Shown here: positions 1-9,453 of the stretch, in pieces | How the letters are laid out: each line of letters begins with the position of its first letter | Numbering within the stretch: position 1 is the stretch's first letter | Source of the DNA: Nitratireductor sp. | Lineage (GTDB): Bacteria; Pseudomonadota; Alphaproteobacteria; Rhizobiales; Rhizobiaceae | NCBI RefSeq assembly: GCF_017794765.1 | Contig: NZ_CP051236.1 | Coordinates: forward strand, 2,497,547-2,561,546 | Length of the DNA: 64,000 nt | Direction: 5' to 3' | Position numbers and translations under genes: made by a program | Notes under the pieces: generated by a model | The model's database searches: none | The model's input: only the letters and a program-made list of their open reading frames with translations | Told to the model about the DNA's origin: nothing

Positions 1-77
1 GTTTCGCGCTTGGTGAAGGCATCGAGCGTGAGGAGACCGACTTCGCGGCTGAAGTGGCTGCTGCCGTCAAGTCCTGA
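1..77 (+). CDS. tsf: Elongation factor Ts, C-terminal end only
   Basis: Open from the window edge in the frame starting at base 3, encoding 24 residues that begin FALGEGIEREETDF and end AAVKS before a TGA at 75-77. This matches the usual C-terminus of rhizobial EF-Ts, the nucleotide exchange factor that recycles EF-Tu-GDP. The next gene is pyrH, as expected for the rpsB-tsf-pyrH-frr order. The rest of the gene lies outside the window. Confidence 0.85.
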   Translation, partial: FALGEGIEREETDFAAEVAAAVKS

Positions 78-100
78 GACCGGCGAATAGCTGTTTGAAG

Positions 101-136
101 ACGAAGGGCGCCGCGTGACAACGCGGCGCCCTTCGT
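101..136 (+). terminator. Intrinsic-type hairpin after tsf
   Basis: A perfect 15-bp inverted repeat (101-115 with 122-136, six-base loop) rich in GC. No T tract follows, so it may be a partial terminator, an RNA-stability hairpin or a processing element between tsf and pyrH. Confidence 0.65.
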
Positions 137-168
137 GTAACGCAGGGTCAAATTTGGAGACTTTGAAG

Positions 169-915
169 ATGACTGAGAAACGCTACCGGCGCGTTGTCCT
201 GAAAGCATCCGGCGAGGCCCTGATGGGCGAGCAGGGGTTCGGCATCGATGTGTCTGTGGTGGACCGCATCGCCCGCGATATTCTGGAAGCGCGCAGGTTG
301 GGCGTCGAAGTCGGAGTCGTTATCGGCGGGGGCAACATCTTCCGGGGCGTTGCAGTGGCCTCCAAGGGCGGCGACCGGGTAACGGGCGATCACATGGGCA
401 TGCTCGCCACCGTCATCAATTCTCTGGCGCTGCGCACTTCTCTGGTGAAGATGGGTGTCGATGCCGTGGTCATGTCAGCCATTGCCATGCCCGAGCTCTG
501 CGAGAGCTTCTCACAGCGCCAGGCCACGAGCTACATGAATGCAGGCAAGGTGGTGATTTTCGCAGGCGGCACCGGCAATCCGTTTTTCACAACGGATTCG
601 GCGGCAGCACTCAGGGCGGCGGAGATCGGCGCGGATGCGCTCTTCAAGGGAACACAGGTCGACGGTGTCTATTCCGCCGATCCGCGCAAGGATCCGAATG
701 CGACGCGCTACGAGCGACTCAGTCACGCTCAGGTGATCAGAGATGGCCTGGCCATCATGGATACTGCTGCGATTGCTCTTGCGCGCGAGAACCACATTCC
801 GATAATCGTTTTCTCGATTCATGAAGAGGGCGGGTTCAACGCCATCTTGAAAGGCGGCGGACATTGCACCATCGTGTCCGATGACGCCGAACCAGAACAG
901 CGTGCCGGTGCGTAA
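169..915 (+). CDS. pyrH: UMP kinase
   Basis: Phosphorylates UMP to UDP with ATP, the first committed step from UMP to all other pyrimidine nucleotides; a cytosolic hexamer of the amino-acid-kinase fold. The 248-residue product has the family's KASGEAL (about 12-18), GGGNIFRG (53-60) and DHMGMLAT (73-80) motifs. The frame is open from 115, but the ATG at 169 follows a TTTGGAGA ribosome site at good spacing and gives the family's usual N-terminus, so it was chosen. It lies between tsf and frr, 12 bases ahead of frr, as in most alphaproteobacteria. pyrG, the later CTP-making step, is also in this window. Confidence 0.97.
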   Translation: MTEKRYRRVVLKASGEALMGEQGFGIDVSVVDRIARDILEARRLGVEVGVVIGGGNIFRGVAVASKGGDRVTGDHMGMLATVINSLALRTSLVKMGVDAVVMSAIAMPELCESFSQRQATSYMNAGKVVIFAGGTGNPFFTTDSAAALRAAEIGADALFKGTQVDGVYSADPRKDPNATRYERLSHAQVIRDGLAIMDTAAIALARENHIPIIVFSIHEEGGFNAILKGGGHCTIVSDDAEPEQRAGA

Positions 916-927
916 GGAGATTTGATG

Positions 928-1488
928 ATGGCCGACGGCGTTGATTTTAAAGACCTAAAGCGGCGTATGGACGGGGCGACGAGTGCCTTCCAGCACGACT
1001 TGGCTTCGCTGAGGACGGGCCGGGCTTCCGCCAATCTTCTCGACCCGATTCAGGTGGAGGCCTATGGCTCGGCGATGCCGATCAACCAGGTTGCGACGGT
1101 TTCTGTACCGGAGCCGCGCATGATCTCGGTCGCGGTCTGGGATCAGAGCATGATCAACGCCGTGGACAGGGCCATCCGCGAATCGAATCTCGGTTTCAAC
1201 CCGATCATGGACGGATCGACGCTGCGTATTCCCTTGCCTGAGCTCAATGAGGAGCGTCGCAAGGAACTCGTCAAGATCGCGCATCAATACGCGGAAAACG
1301 CGAAGGTTGCGGCACGTCACGTGCGCCGCGACGGCATGGAGCACCTCAAAAAGGCCGAAAAGGATGGCGACATAAGCCAGGATGAGCTGCACGCGCAGTC
1401 CGATCAGGTGCAAAAGATGACGGATGAGACGATTTCGGCCATCGATAAGCTGCTCGCCGCCAAGGAAGCCGAAATCATGCAGGTTTAG
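928..1488 (+). CDS. frr: Ribosome recycling factor
   Basis: Splits post-termination ribosomes together with EF-G. The 186-residue product has the conserved opening around MDGA and the LRTGRAS segment (about 28-34), a proline-bearing beta segment, and a long helical C-terminal half. Two ATGs stand in tandem at 925 and 928. The second gives the 186-residue length usual in rhizobia and sits 7 bases after the AAGGAGA site, but 925 is also possible. It is 12 bases downstream of pyrH and probably co-transcribed. Confidence 0.96.
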   Translation: MADGVDFKDLKRRMDGATSAFQHDLASLRTGRASANLLDPIQVEAYGSAMPINQVATVSVPEPRMISVAVWDQSMINAVDRAIRESNLGFNPIMDGSTLRIPLPELNEERRKELVKIAHQYAENAKVAARHVRRDGMEHLKKAEKDGDISQDELHAQSDQVQKMTDETISAIDKLLAAKEAEIMQV

Positions 1489-1527
1489 CCACTGCAGCGT
1501 GCTCACGAGGCGAGGGGAGAGTAGCAT

Positions 1528-2244
1528 TTGAAGCCGGCGCACATAGCCATAATCATGGATGGAAACGGTCGCTGGGCCGAAGCGCGGGGCCTCCCGCGCC
1601 GGGCCGGGCACCGCGCCGGTGTGGAAGCGCTGCGCAGCGCCGTGCGTTCGGCTGGCGAACTGGGCATTAATTGGCTCACCGTCTACGCTTTTTCGTCGGA
1701 AAACTGGTCGCGGCCGCCTTCTGAGGTCAACGACCTCATGGGGCTTTTGCGCCTGTTCATTCGCCGCGATCTTGCCGAGCTGCATCAGAACGGTGTTCGC
1801 GTGCGCATCATCGGCGACAGGGAGAACCTTGAAAAGGACATCAGGTCGCTGTTGCTGGAGGCGGAAAATCTCACGGCGGAGAACACCAGAATGAACCTGG
1901 TGATCGCCTTCAACTACGGCGCTCGCGACGAGATTTTGAGGGCTGCGAAAGCACTGATGCATGACGTGCAATCGGGCCGACTGGAGGCCGATGCGGTCGA
2001 TCTGGAAGCTTTCGGTGGTTACCTCGATACCGCCGGCATTCCCGATCCGGATCTGATCATCAGAACAAGCGGTGAGCAGCGTCTGTCGAACTTTCTCCTT
2101 TGGCAGGCCGCTTATGCCGAGTTCGTTTTTCTGCCCTGTCATTGGCCGGATTTCGGTCGCGCGGATCTTGAAACTGCCATCACCACCTTCAATGCCCGCG
2201 AACGCCGCTTTGGCGGCGTCGGAGCGCGCGAAGCCGTCCTATGA
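1528..2244 (+). CDS. uppS: Isoprenyl (undecaprenyl) diphosphate synthase
   Basis: Condenses isopentenyl diphosphate with farnesyl diphosphate in cis to make the C55 lipid carrier used for peptidoglycan and O-antigen. The 238-residue protein carries the cis-prenyltransferase signature [10 protein letters not shown] (catalytic Asp at residue 11) and the later [11 protein letters not shown] motif beginning near Arg179 that binds the diphosphate. It starts at TTG 1528 after an AGGGGAG ribosome site; no ATG fits. Its stop overlaps the cdsA start by four bases (ATGA), so translation is probably coupled. Confidence 0.95.
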   Translation: MKPAHIAIIMDGNGRWAEARGLPRRAGHRAGVEALRSAVRSAGELGINWLTVYAFSSENWSRPPSEVNDLMGLLRLFIRRDLAELHQNGVRVRIIGDRENLEKDIRSLLLEAENLTAENTRMNLVIAFNYGARDEILRAAKALMHDVQSGRLEADAVDLEAFGGYLDTAGIPDPDLIIRTSGEQRLSNFLLWQAAYAEFVFLPCHWPDFGRADLETAITTFNARERRFGGVGAREAVL

Positions 2245-3104
2245 ACGGGCGTGGCGAGGGAGAAATGCCGGCGCCCCGCCGCCCGCGAAGCAATCTGCAA
2301 TTGCGTATCATTTCGGCGGTCGTTCTAGGCTTCGCCGTTCTGCTGATTACCTATTTTGGCGGTTTGCCTTTTCGCCTGATGGGCGCGGCCATGGCCGGCG
2401 CGATTTTCTATGAATGGTGCGCCATGCGCCCGGAGCGAGGCGCCAGCATGCACACCGTTCTCGGTGGTACATTGCTTGCTGCGGTCATGACGTTGATGGT
2501 TTTCGACCAGTCGGCTTCGATGCTGTTTCTTGGTCTGGCGGCCGCACTTTTCATCCTCGCAATGCACGGCTGGGCATCCAGAACCGGCTTTGGAATGGTT
2601 GCAGGGCTTGCCTATGCAGCCGCGCCCACATTGGCGCTTGTTCATCTAAGGGCCGATGACCGGTCGGGGCTGTTTGCGATCCTGTTTCTGTTCGCAGTCG
2701 TCTGGACAACGGACATCATGGCCTATTTTACCGGCCGAACCCTAGGTGGGGCGAAGCTTGCCCCCTCCATCTCCCCGGGGAAGACATGGAGCGGCGCGGT
2801 CGGCGGCACGGTTTTCGCCGTGCTTGCAGGCGGCGCATTCGCACTCCATGAGAGTGCGGCTTATGGCACTGTGTTGATTGCCCTTATCGCACTTGTCCTG
2901 GCGGTGATATCGCAGATTGGCGATCTGTTCGAATCGGCCCTGAAGCGCCGCAGTGGCGTAAAGGATTCCAGCAATCTCATTCCCGGCCATGGCGGGGTGA
3001 TGGACCGGGTGGACGGGCTCATGGCGGCGGCCCTTGCCCTTTATCTTCTGGCGGCGCTGTTGGGCGGAGGAGACTACCCGGCTCACGCTCTTTTCAGGTT
3101 TTAG
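2241..3104 (+). CDS. cdsA: Phosphatidate cytidylyltransferase (CDP-diglyceride synthase)
   Basis: Integral membrane enzyme making CDP-diacylglycerol from CTP and phosphatidate, the branch point for all phospholipids. The 287 residues are largely hydrophobic, with several predicted membrane segments from about residue 20. The C-terminus holds the CDS signature [19 protein letters not shown] followed by a conserved Asp-Arg. Coupled to uppS by a four-base overlap. The next gene is rseP after 193 bases, with no dxr between them, unlike the order in some other alphaproteobacteria. Confidence 0.95.
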   Translation: MNGRGEGEMPAPRRPRSNLQLRIISAVVLGFAVLLITYFGGLPFRLMGAAMAGAIFYEWCAMRPERGASMHTVLGGTLLAAVMTLMVFDQSASMLFLGLAAALFILAMHGWASRTGFGMVAGLAYAAAPTLALVHLRADDRSGLFAILFLFAVVWTTDIMAYFTGRTLGGAKLAPSISPGKTWSGAVGGTVFAVLAGGAFALHESAAYGTVLIALIALVLAVISQIGDLFESALKRRSGVKDSSNLIPGHGGVMDRVDGLMAAALALYLLAALLGGGDYPAHALFRF

Positions 3105-3297
3105 GAACCCGGAACCATTTGCCTTGGATCTGCCGCGATGGCATGGAGTGTGGGTAAGCCGGGATTCGGGAGGCTCTTTGGGGCACGTGTCCGCGTTAAC
3201 CGGAAACTTATTGGAACAATGCGGCAGACCTTCTGAAAGTCCCGATAGTTTTTCCAGATTGAAACACTGAAGCAAACCGCGATCGAGTGAGACTGAC

Positions 3298-4437
3298 GTG
3301 ATCGACTTTATGACTTCCATTTTCAGCACGAACGGCCTTTTGGTCGGAACGATCATCCCGTTCCTGTTCGTTCTGACTGTGGTCGTGTTCGTTCATGAAA
3401 TGGGACACTATCTCGTCGGCCGCTGGTGCGGCATTGGGGTGAAGGCGTTCTCGATCGGTTTTGGCCCTGAGCTCTTCGGGTTCAACGACCGGCACGGCAC
3501 ACGCTGGAAACTGTCGGCAATCCCCCTCGGGGGGTATGTGAAGTTCACCGGCGACATGTCGGTGACCAGCACGCCCGACCCCGAATCAACCGAGCATCTG
3601 TCGCCCGACGAGTTGCGTGTGGCCTTCCACACCCAGCCTGTATGGAAGCGTGCGGCGACGGTGTTCGCCGGTCCATTCTTCAATTTTCTTCTCACCATAG
3701 CCGTGTTCGCGGTCATGTTTGCTGGCTTCGGTCGGTATGTCATGGAGCCGATGGTCGCCGAAGTGCGCCCTGACACTCCCGCCGCTGTCGCCGGGTTTCA
3801 GCCGGGGGACCGGTTTGTTTCGGTCGACGGAAGCCAGGTGCGCACCTTTGGCGATGTCCAGCGCATCGTTTCGGGCCGCGCAGGCGATGAATTGGCGTTC
3901 ATTGTTCGCCGGGGCGAAGAGGAAGTGGTCCTGAAAGCCACGCCTGAGCTTCTCGAACAGAAGGATGCCCTGGGCAACACAGTGCGGATTGGCGTGATCG
4001 GTGTCGTCAACGATCAGGAGATGGGCCAGCCCCGCCTGATCGAGTTCGGTCCCATCGAGGCGCTCGGTGAAGCGGTGCGTGAAACCGGCTATGTGATCTA
4101 CCGCACCGGCCAGTTTCTCAAGCGCTTCGTGGCCGGTCGGGAAGATCGATGCCAGCTTGGCGGGCCGGTCAAGATCGCGGACATGGCCGGAAAAGCGGCT
4201 CAACTCGGGTTCGAATGGCTGGTGCAACTTGTTGCATTATTGTCAGTCGGGATAGGCGTTCTTAATCTTTTGCCCATTCCCCCCCTTGATGGCGGGCATC
4301 TGGTGTTCTACGCCATAGAAGCTGTGATGCGCCGTCCCGTGTCCGAGAAGGTCATGGACGCGGTTTACCGTGTTGGTCTGTTCGCCGTTCTCGCATTCAT
4401 GGGGTTTGTTTTTTGGAACGACCTGTTTGGATGCTAG
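3298..4437 (+). CDS. rseP: Site-2 intramembrane zinc metalloprotease RseP
   Basis: Membrane protease that cleaves transmembrane segments of anti-sigma factors and leftover signal peptides. The 379-residue product has the zinc-binding HEMGH motif at residues 33-37 in the first membrane helix, a PDZ domain in the middle (around DTPAAVAGFQPGDRF), and the second active-site motif LLPIPPLDGGH near the C-terminus. GTG start at 3298. It precedes bamA, fitting envelope-stress and outer-membrane biogenesis functions. Its physiological target is not encoded nearby. Confidence 0.94.
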   Translation: MIDFMTSIFSTNGLLVGTIIPFLFVLTVVVFVHEMGHYLVGRWCGIGVKAFSIGFGPELFGFNDRHGTRWKLSAIPLGGYVKFTGDMSVTSTPDPESTEHLSPDELRVAFHTQPVWKRAATVFAGPFFNFLLTIAVFAVMFAGFGRYVMEPMVAEVRPDTPAAVAGFQPGDRFVSVDGSQVRTFGDVQRIVSGRAGDELAFIVRRGEEEVVLKATPELLEQKDALGNTVRIGVIGVVNDQEMGQPRLIEFGPIEALGEAVRETGYVIYRTGQFLKRFVAGREDRCQLGGPVKIADMAGKAAQLGFEWLVQLVALLSVGIGVLNLLPIPPLDGGHLVFYAIEAVMRRPVSEKVMDAVYRVGLFAVLAFMGFVFWNDLFGC

Positions 4438-4652
4438 GGAGGCGCGGGAAGGCAAAATGTGTAAAAATTGAGACGATATTTACCATGGCTTTGATTTTGG
4501 CGTGACGCGAATGCCACTAAGCGGTGGTTCGTAAACGCAAATTAACCAGAAGGCTTGCGTGTAGGAAAAATCTGGCTATTAGGTTAGCTGCTTTGCAAGA
4601 TTGTTCCTATTTCTCGCTGCGGGGACAAAGAGAATAGAGGTTTTCAAGCCCA

Positions 4653-7022
4653 ATGAAGGCATCTTCGAGCTTTAAGAACGCCGTTTCGGCAGTGGCCCTC
4701 TCGGCGGGGTTGGCGATGACGGGGACGATCGCCGTCGAGCTGGCCACGATGGAGGCGGCGCATGCTGCCACGGTCAGCCGAATCGAGGTGCGTGGAAACC
4801 GTCGCGTCGACGCGGAAACCATTCGCAATTACATCAACATCCGCCCGGGGCGTTCCTTCTCGCAGGACGATGTCAACGACGCCGTCAAGCGGCTCTTCGC
4901 CACCGGCCTTTTTGCGGATGTGTCGATCAGTCAGTCGGGCGGGGCGCTGGTCGTCACTGTCGACGAGTACTCGATCGTCAATCAGGTGATCTTCCAGGGC
5001 AACAAGAAGATCAAGGACGCGAATCTGGCGCGCGCCGTACAGCTGCAGCCTCGCAAGTCCTTCTCCAATCAGGCGCTTCAGGCTGATGAGGAGACCATCC
5101 GCGAAGCCTATCGTCGCATTGGTCGCGACGACGCGACCGTCAGCGGACGCACCCAGGAACTCGAGGATGGCCGCGTCAATGTCATCTTCGAGGTGCAGGA
5201 AGGTGGACGCACGAAGATTGCCGCGATCAATTTCGTCGGCAACAATGCATTCCGCGATGGCCGTCTGAAAGACGTGATTTCGACGAAGCAGTCGAACTTC
5301 CTTTCCTTCCTGCTGCGCAATGACATCTATGATGACAACCGTCTGCGCGCGGACGAGGAAACGCTGCGTCGTTTCTATTACAATCGCGGCTATGCGGATT
5401 TCCGTGTTATTTCCTCGACTGCCGATCTCGACGAGACCGAGAACGCTTACACCCTGACCTTTACCGTGGAAGAGGGCGAGCGCTATCGCTTTGGCAATAT
5501 CGATGTCGAGAGCACGATCTCCGGCATTGATCCGGAAACCCTGCGTTCGCAGATCGAGACCCGTCAGGGCAGTGTCTACAGCGCCAAGAATGTCGAAGAT
5601 TCCATTATCGCCCTGACCGAGCATGTCGCTGGCATGGGCTATGCGTTTGCGCAGGTCACGCCCCGTGGCAACCGCAATTTCGAAACCCGTGAGATCGATG
5701 TCGTCTATTCGATCGATGAGGGACCGCGCGCCTACATTCAGCGCATCGAAATCCGCGGCAACCAGCGTACGCGCGACTATGTCATCCGCCGTGAGTTCGA
5801 CCTGAGCGAAGGCGATGCCTTCAACCAGGTGCTGGTGCAGCGTGCCAAGCGCCGTCTTGAAGCGCTGAACTTCTTCCAGACGGTCAATATCTCGACCGTT
5901 CCGGGGTCGCAGCCCGATCAGGTCATTCTGGTCGTTGATGTGGTTGAGAAATCGACCGGTGAATTCTCCATCGGTGCTGGCTACTCAACCAGCGGTGGGG
6001 TCGACAGCAGCGGCGGTTTCTCCGTGGAAGGCTCTGTCACGGAGCGCAACTTCCTGGGCCGCGGCCAGTATGTTCGCGTAGCCGCAGGCGGCGGCAAGGA
6101 TTCGCGCGACTATTCGTTCTCGTTCACCGAGCCATATTTCCTCGGTCGCCGCATCTCGGCCGGTTTCGATGTTTATCGCCGCACCCGCAAGTTCGACGAC
6201 AAGTATGAGCGCGACACGACAGGTGCGACGGTTCGCTTCGGTCTTCCGATCACCGAGGCACTGTCCACGCAGCTTGCCTACAACCTCTCTCAGGAGGAAT
6301 ATACGGGCATCGGCAGCTGTGACGCTAATCCGATTGACCCGACGAAATGTAATCTTGCACAAGCTTTGATCGAAGCGATCGGTCAGGAGAAGTGGATCAA
6401 GTCGTCGGTCAGCGGTTCGCTGATCTACAACACGATCGACGATATGAAGAACCCGCATTCGGGTCTTTATGCGAACCTGACGCTCGAGGTTGCCGGTCTC
6501 GGTGGTGATGCCAAGTTCGTGAAGGCAACCGCGCGCGGCACCTATTATCACACCTTGTCGGAAGAGCTTGACCTGGTCGGCCTCTTCACGGTGGGAGCCG
6601 GCCACATTCAGGCGCTTGATGGCGACCTGCGCGTCTTCGACCATTTCTCGAGCAGCGACCGCATCATTCGCGGCTTTGACTACAACGGCATTGGCCCTTA
6701 TCAGAACTCCTCCGGTTCGGGCATCGATCACGTCGGCGGCACGACCTATTTCAATGCCTCCGCGGAAGCGCAGTTCCCGTTCCCGATCCTGCCCGAAAGC
6801 TTCGGTCTTCGTGGCGCGGTCTTTGCCGATGCCGCCACGCTTTACGGCAGCGATGTTGCCGGGGCGATCGGAACCGATATGCAGTGGCGCGCTTCGGTCG
6901 GCGCCGGCCTGATCTGGGCGTCGCCCTTCGGTCCGCTGCGTGTTGATTATGCCTACCCCGTCCTGAAGGAAGAATCCGACGACGTGGAGCATTTCAACTT
7001 CGGTATCTCGACACGCTTCTAA
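4653..7022 (+). CDS. bamA: Outer membrane protein assembly factor BamA
   Basis: Core of the BAM machine that folds and inserts beta-barrel proteins into the outer membrane. The 789-residue precursor has a signal peptide (hydrophobic stretch at about 10-30, cleavage near AHA-A), then POTRA repeats (first beginning VSRIEVRGNRRVD), and from about residue 430 the Omp85 barrel, ending in the Phe (ISTRF) typical of barrel proteins. The 215-base upstream gap is relatively AT-rich and probably holds a promoter for the bamA-lpx genes. A strong hairpin separates it from lpxD. Confidence 0.96.
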   Translation: MKASSSFKNAVSAVALSAGLAMTGTIAVELATMEAAHAATVSRIEVRGNRRVDAETIRNYINIRPGRSFSQDDVNDAVKRLFATGLFADVSISQSGGALVVTVDEYSIVNQVIFQGNKKIKDANLARAVQLQPRKSFSNQALQADEETIREAYRRIGRDDATVSGRTQELEDGRVNVIFEVQEGGRTKIAAINFVGNNAFRDGRLKDVISTKQSNFLSFLLRNDIYDDNRLRADEETLRRFYYNRGYADFRVISSTADLDETENAYTLTFTVEEGERYRFGNIDVESTISGIDPETLRSQIETRQGSVYSAKNVEDSIIALTEHVAGMGYAFAQVTPRGNRNFETREIDVVYSIDEGPRAYIQRIEIRGNQRTRDYVIRREFDLSEGDAFNQVLVQRAKRRLEALNFFQTVNISTVPGSQPDQVILVVDVVEKSTGEFSIGAGYSTSGGVDSSGGFSVEGSVTERNFLGRGQYVRVAAGGGKDSRDYSFSFTEPYFLGRRISAGFDVYRRTRKFDDKYERDTTGATVRFGLPITEALSTQLAYNLSQEEYTGIGSCDANPIDPTKCNLAQALIEAIGQEKWIKSSVSGSLIYNTIDDMKNPHSGLYANLTLEVAGLGGDAKFVKATARGTYYHTLSEELDLVGLFTVGAGHIQALDGDLRVFDHFSSSDRIIRGFDYNGIGPYQNSSGSGIDHVGGTTYFNASAEAQFPFPILPESFGLRGAVFADAATLYGSDVAGAIGTDMQWRASVGAGLIWASPFGPLRVDYAYPVLKEESDDVEHFNFGISTRF

Positions 7023-7053
7023 CGGCCGCGTGTTGCTGAAGCAGTTCCGTTTA

Positions 7054-7076
7054 GCCCGGGCCCTTTGGGTCCGGGC
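7054..7076 (+). terminator. GC-rich hairpin between bamA and lpxD
   Basis: A 10-bp stem (7054-7063 with 7067-7076, one G-T pair, three-base loop) located 11 bases before the lpxD start. It has no T tract; the following GAAAGG probably acts as the lpxD ribosome site. It may reduce read-through or adjust the BamA to LpxD ratio. Confidence 0.5.
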
Positions 7077-7087
7077 GAAAGGTTTCC

Positions 7088-8149
7088 ATGAAGGACCCTG
7101 ATTTTTTTCCTCCCGCACGCCGCATTACGGCAGGCGAGGTTGCCTCGCTGACGGGAGCCGAGCTCGCTCGCCCCGAGTTGGCGGAGGTTATGATCGAGGG
7201 CGTTGCTGCCGCATCTGACGGCGGTGCCGGCATGCTGGTTTTTATTGAGGGCAAGCGCAACGCCGAGCTCGTGCGCAACACGACGGCCGCTGCTGTCTTG
7301 TGCAAGCGCGAGGCGGCGGGGCATTGTCCGGAAACCGTGGCGGTGCTTATCGCCGATAAGCCGCAGGCGGCCTTTGCGCAGATAGCGCGCCTTCTCTTCC
7401 CTCAGGCCATGAGCCCCGGAACGATGACCGGAGAGACCGGAATTTCCAACCGGGCGAGCGTCGCGGCCGATGCCGTTCTCGAGGATGGCGTGATCGTGGA
7501 ACCCGGTGCCGTCATCGGAAGAGGCGTCATGATCGGCCGTGGGACGATCATTGCCCCCAACGCCGTGATCGGAACCTCGACCCGGATCGGCCGGGACAGC
7601 TATGTGGGGCCCGGCGCTTCGGTGCAATGCGCCATGGTCGGCGACCGTGTCATTCTTCACGCTGGCGTCCGGATCGGCCAGGATGGGTTCGGCTATTTGC
7701 CAGGTGCCAGGGGGCTTGAAAAGCTGCCGCAGATCGGCCGCGTCGTCATTCAGGATGATGTCGAGATCGGCGCCAACACCACAGTGGACCGCGGCGCTCT
7801 CGTTGATACGGTTATCGGGCAGGGGACGAAGATCGATAACCTGGTGCAGGTGGCGCACAATGTTCGCATCGGCCGAAGCTGCATCATCGCCGGAAACTGT
7901 GGCCTTTCGGGATCCGTGACGCTCGGCGATTTCGTCATGCTGGGTGGCAGGGTCGGCATTGCTGATCATATCAATATTGGTACCGGTGCGCAGCTTGCCG
8001 CATCCAGCGGCGTCATGAACGACGTGCCGCCGGGCGAGCGTTGGGCCGGTTCTCCCGCCCAGCCGATACGCGAGGCCTTTCGCGAGCTGGCTGCCCTGCG
8101 GGGGCTGGTAGACGGGAAGAGAAAGAAGATGAGGGACGGGGATGAGTGA
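7088..8149 (+). CDS. lpxD: UDP-3-O-(3-hydroxyacyl)glucosamine N-acyltransferase
   Basis: Third step of lipid A synthesis: adds the second hydroxyacyl chain to the glucosamine 2-amino group. The 353-residue protein has an N-terminal substrate-binding domain (about 1-110) and then a left-handed beta-helix of hexapeptide repeats. The VAHNVRIG segment contains the His expected to be catalytic. Its 3' end overlaps fabZ by eight bases. Runs with fabZ, lpxA, lpxI and lpxB in one lipid A operon. Confidence 0.95.
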   Translation: MKDPDFFPPARRITAGEVASLTGAELARPELAEVMIEGVAAASDGGAGMLVFIEGKRNAELVRNTTAAAVLCKREAAGHCPETVAVLIADKPQAAFAQIARLLFPQAMSPGTMTGETGISNRASVAADAVLEDGVIVEPGAVIGRGVMIGRGTIIAPNAVIGTSTRIGRDSYVGPGASVQCAMVGDRVILHAGVRIGQDGFGYLPGARGLEKLPQIGRVVIQDDVEIGANTTVDRGALVDTVIGQGTKIDNLVQVAHNVRIGRSCIIAGNCGLSGSVTLGDFVMLGGRVGIADHINIGTGAQLAASSGVMNDVPPGERWAGSPAQPIREAFRELAALRGLVDGKRKKMRDGDE

Positions 8150-8612
8150 CACCGCTTCGACCACGCTTGAAAGCCTGGATATCATGGATCTGATGCGGTT
8201 ACTTCCGCATCGTTATCCTTTTCTTCTGGTCGACAGGATCATCGAGATTGATGGCGACCGTTCCGCCATCGGCATCAAGAATGTCACCATGAACGAGCCT
8301 CATTTCACGGGGCATTTTCCGACGCAACCGGTGATGCCGGGCGTCCTGATCGTTGAGGCGATGGCGCAGACTGCTGGCGCGATCTGCATCAACAATGCCG
8401 GCGACGACAGTCCCTCACTGGTCTATTTCATGACCATCGATAACGCGAAGTTCCGCAAGCCGGTGGTTCCCGGCGACCGTCTTGAGATCCATGTGACCAA
8501 GGTTAAACAACGCGGGAACATCTGGAAGTTTGATTGCGTCGCCAAGGTGGACGAGGCCAAGGTTGCCGAGGCCGTCATTTCGGCGATGATGTCTGTGGAA
8601 CAGGCGAGCTGA
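8142..8612 (+). CDS. fabZ: (3R)-hydroxyacyl-ACP dehydratase FabZ
   Basis: Dehydrates 3-hydroxyacyl-ACP in fatty acid elongation and so competes with LpxA and LpxD for hydroxyacyl-ACP, which explains its conserved place between them. The 156-residue hot-dog-fold protein shows [12 protein letters not shown] near the N-terminus and [20 protein letters not shown], which contains the catalytic His and Glu. Starts inside the end of lpxD and ends 10 bases before lpxA. Confidence 0.96.
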   Translation: MSDTASTTLESLDIMDLMRLLPHRYPFLLVDRIIEIDGDRSAIGIKNVTMNEPHFTGHFPTQPVMPGVLIVEAMAQTAGAICINNAGDDSPSLVYFMTIDNAKFRKPVVPGDRLEIHVTKVKQRGNIWKFDCVAKVDEAKVAEAVISAMMSVEQAS

Positions 8613-8622
8613 CGGGAATTTC

Positions 8623-9453
8623 ATGCCGCGCGACACTGTCATTCACCCTTCGGCTGTCATTGAACCTGGCGCAGAACTGGGCCAGGGGGTTCGTATCGGA
8701 CCTTTTTGCCACGTATCTTCAGGCGCCCGGCTGCACGATGACGTGGAACTGATCGGCCACGTGACCATCATGGGCGACACGACACTTGGCGAGGCATGCC
8801 AGGTCTATCCGCAGGCCGTTCTTGGTGCCCCCCCGCAAAACTTCAAGCACAAGGGTGGCAAGAGCACGCTCGAGGTCGGGGCGCACTGCGTTATCCGCGA
8901 AGGGGTGACTTTTCATGCCGGCACGGACACCAGTCGCGGAAAGACCAGGGTCGGTTCGCACGGCCTCTTCATGGCCTACTCGCATGTGGCCCACGACAGC
9001 GATGTGGGCAATCATGTCACCATGGCGAATTATGCCGGCCTCGGCGGTCATGCCGAGATTGGCGATCATGTGATCATTTCGGGCTATGCCGCAGTCCATC
9101 AGTTCGTGCGGATTGGCCATCACGCATTTTTGGGCGGCTTTGCCGCCGTGGTGGGCGATGTCATCCCCTACGGAATGGCGGTGGGGGATCGCGCATGTCT
9201 GCGCGGTCTCAATCTCATCGGTCTCAAACGCTCCGGCATGCCGCGAGAGGATATTGCAGCCCTGAGGAAGGCCTACAGGATGCTCTTCGCGGAGGGTAAT
9301 TCGCTGGATGAGAACGCCCGCGCTGTCCGCAGCGCCTATCCCTCTTCACAGCTGATCGGCGATATTGTTGCCTTTGTTGGTGGCCGGGACAAGCGTCACT
9401 TCACCCTCCCGGCGCGTGGCAGAGGCGCCTCCGAGGATGATGATACAGGCTGA
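8623..9453 (+). CDS. lpxA: UDP-N-acetylglucosamine O-acyltransferase
   Basis: First step of lipid A synthesis: transfers 3-hydroxyacyl from ACP to UDP-GlcNAc. The 276-residue trimeric beta-helix protein begins with hexapeptide repeats (IHPSAVIEPGAELGQGV) and has the YSHVAHDSDVG segment carrying the catalytic His, then a helical C-terminal domain. Start ATG at 8623 is 10 bases after fabZ. Its 3' end overlaps the proposed lpxI start. Confidence 0.96.
   Translation: MPRDTVIHPSAVIEPGAELGQGVRIGPFCHVSSGARLHDDVELIGHVTIMGDTTLGEACQVYPQAVLGAPPQNFKHKGGKSTLEVGAHCVIREGVTFHAGTDTSRGKTRVGSHGLFMAYSHVAHDSDVGNHVTMANYAGLGGHAEIGDHVIISGYAAVHQFVRIGHHAFLGGFAAVVGDVIPYGMAVGDRACLRGLNLIGLKRSGMPREDIAALRKAYRMLFAEGNSLDENARAVRSAYPSSQLIGDIVAFVGGRDKRHFTLPARGRGASEDDDTG

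Noticed and set aside
955-2142. A 395-codon minus-strand frame over frr and uppS
   Set aside because: Antisense to two certain genes, with no family features.
3034-3270. Frame in the cdsA-rseP gap as a possible dxr remnant
   Set aside because: The translated sequence has none of the DXR motifs and mostly overlaps cdsA.
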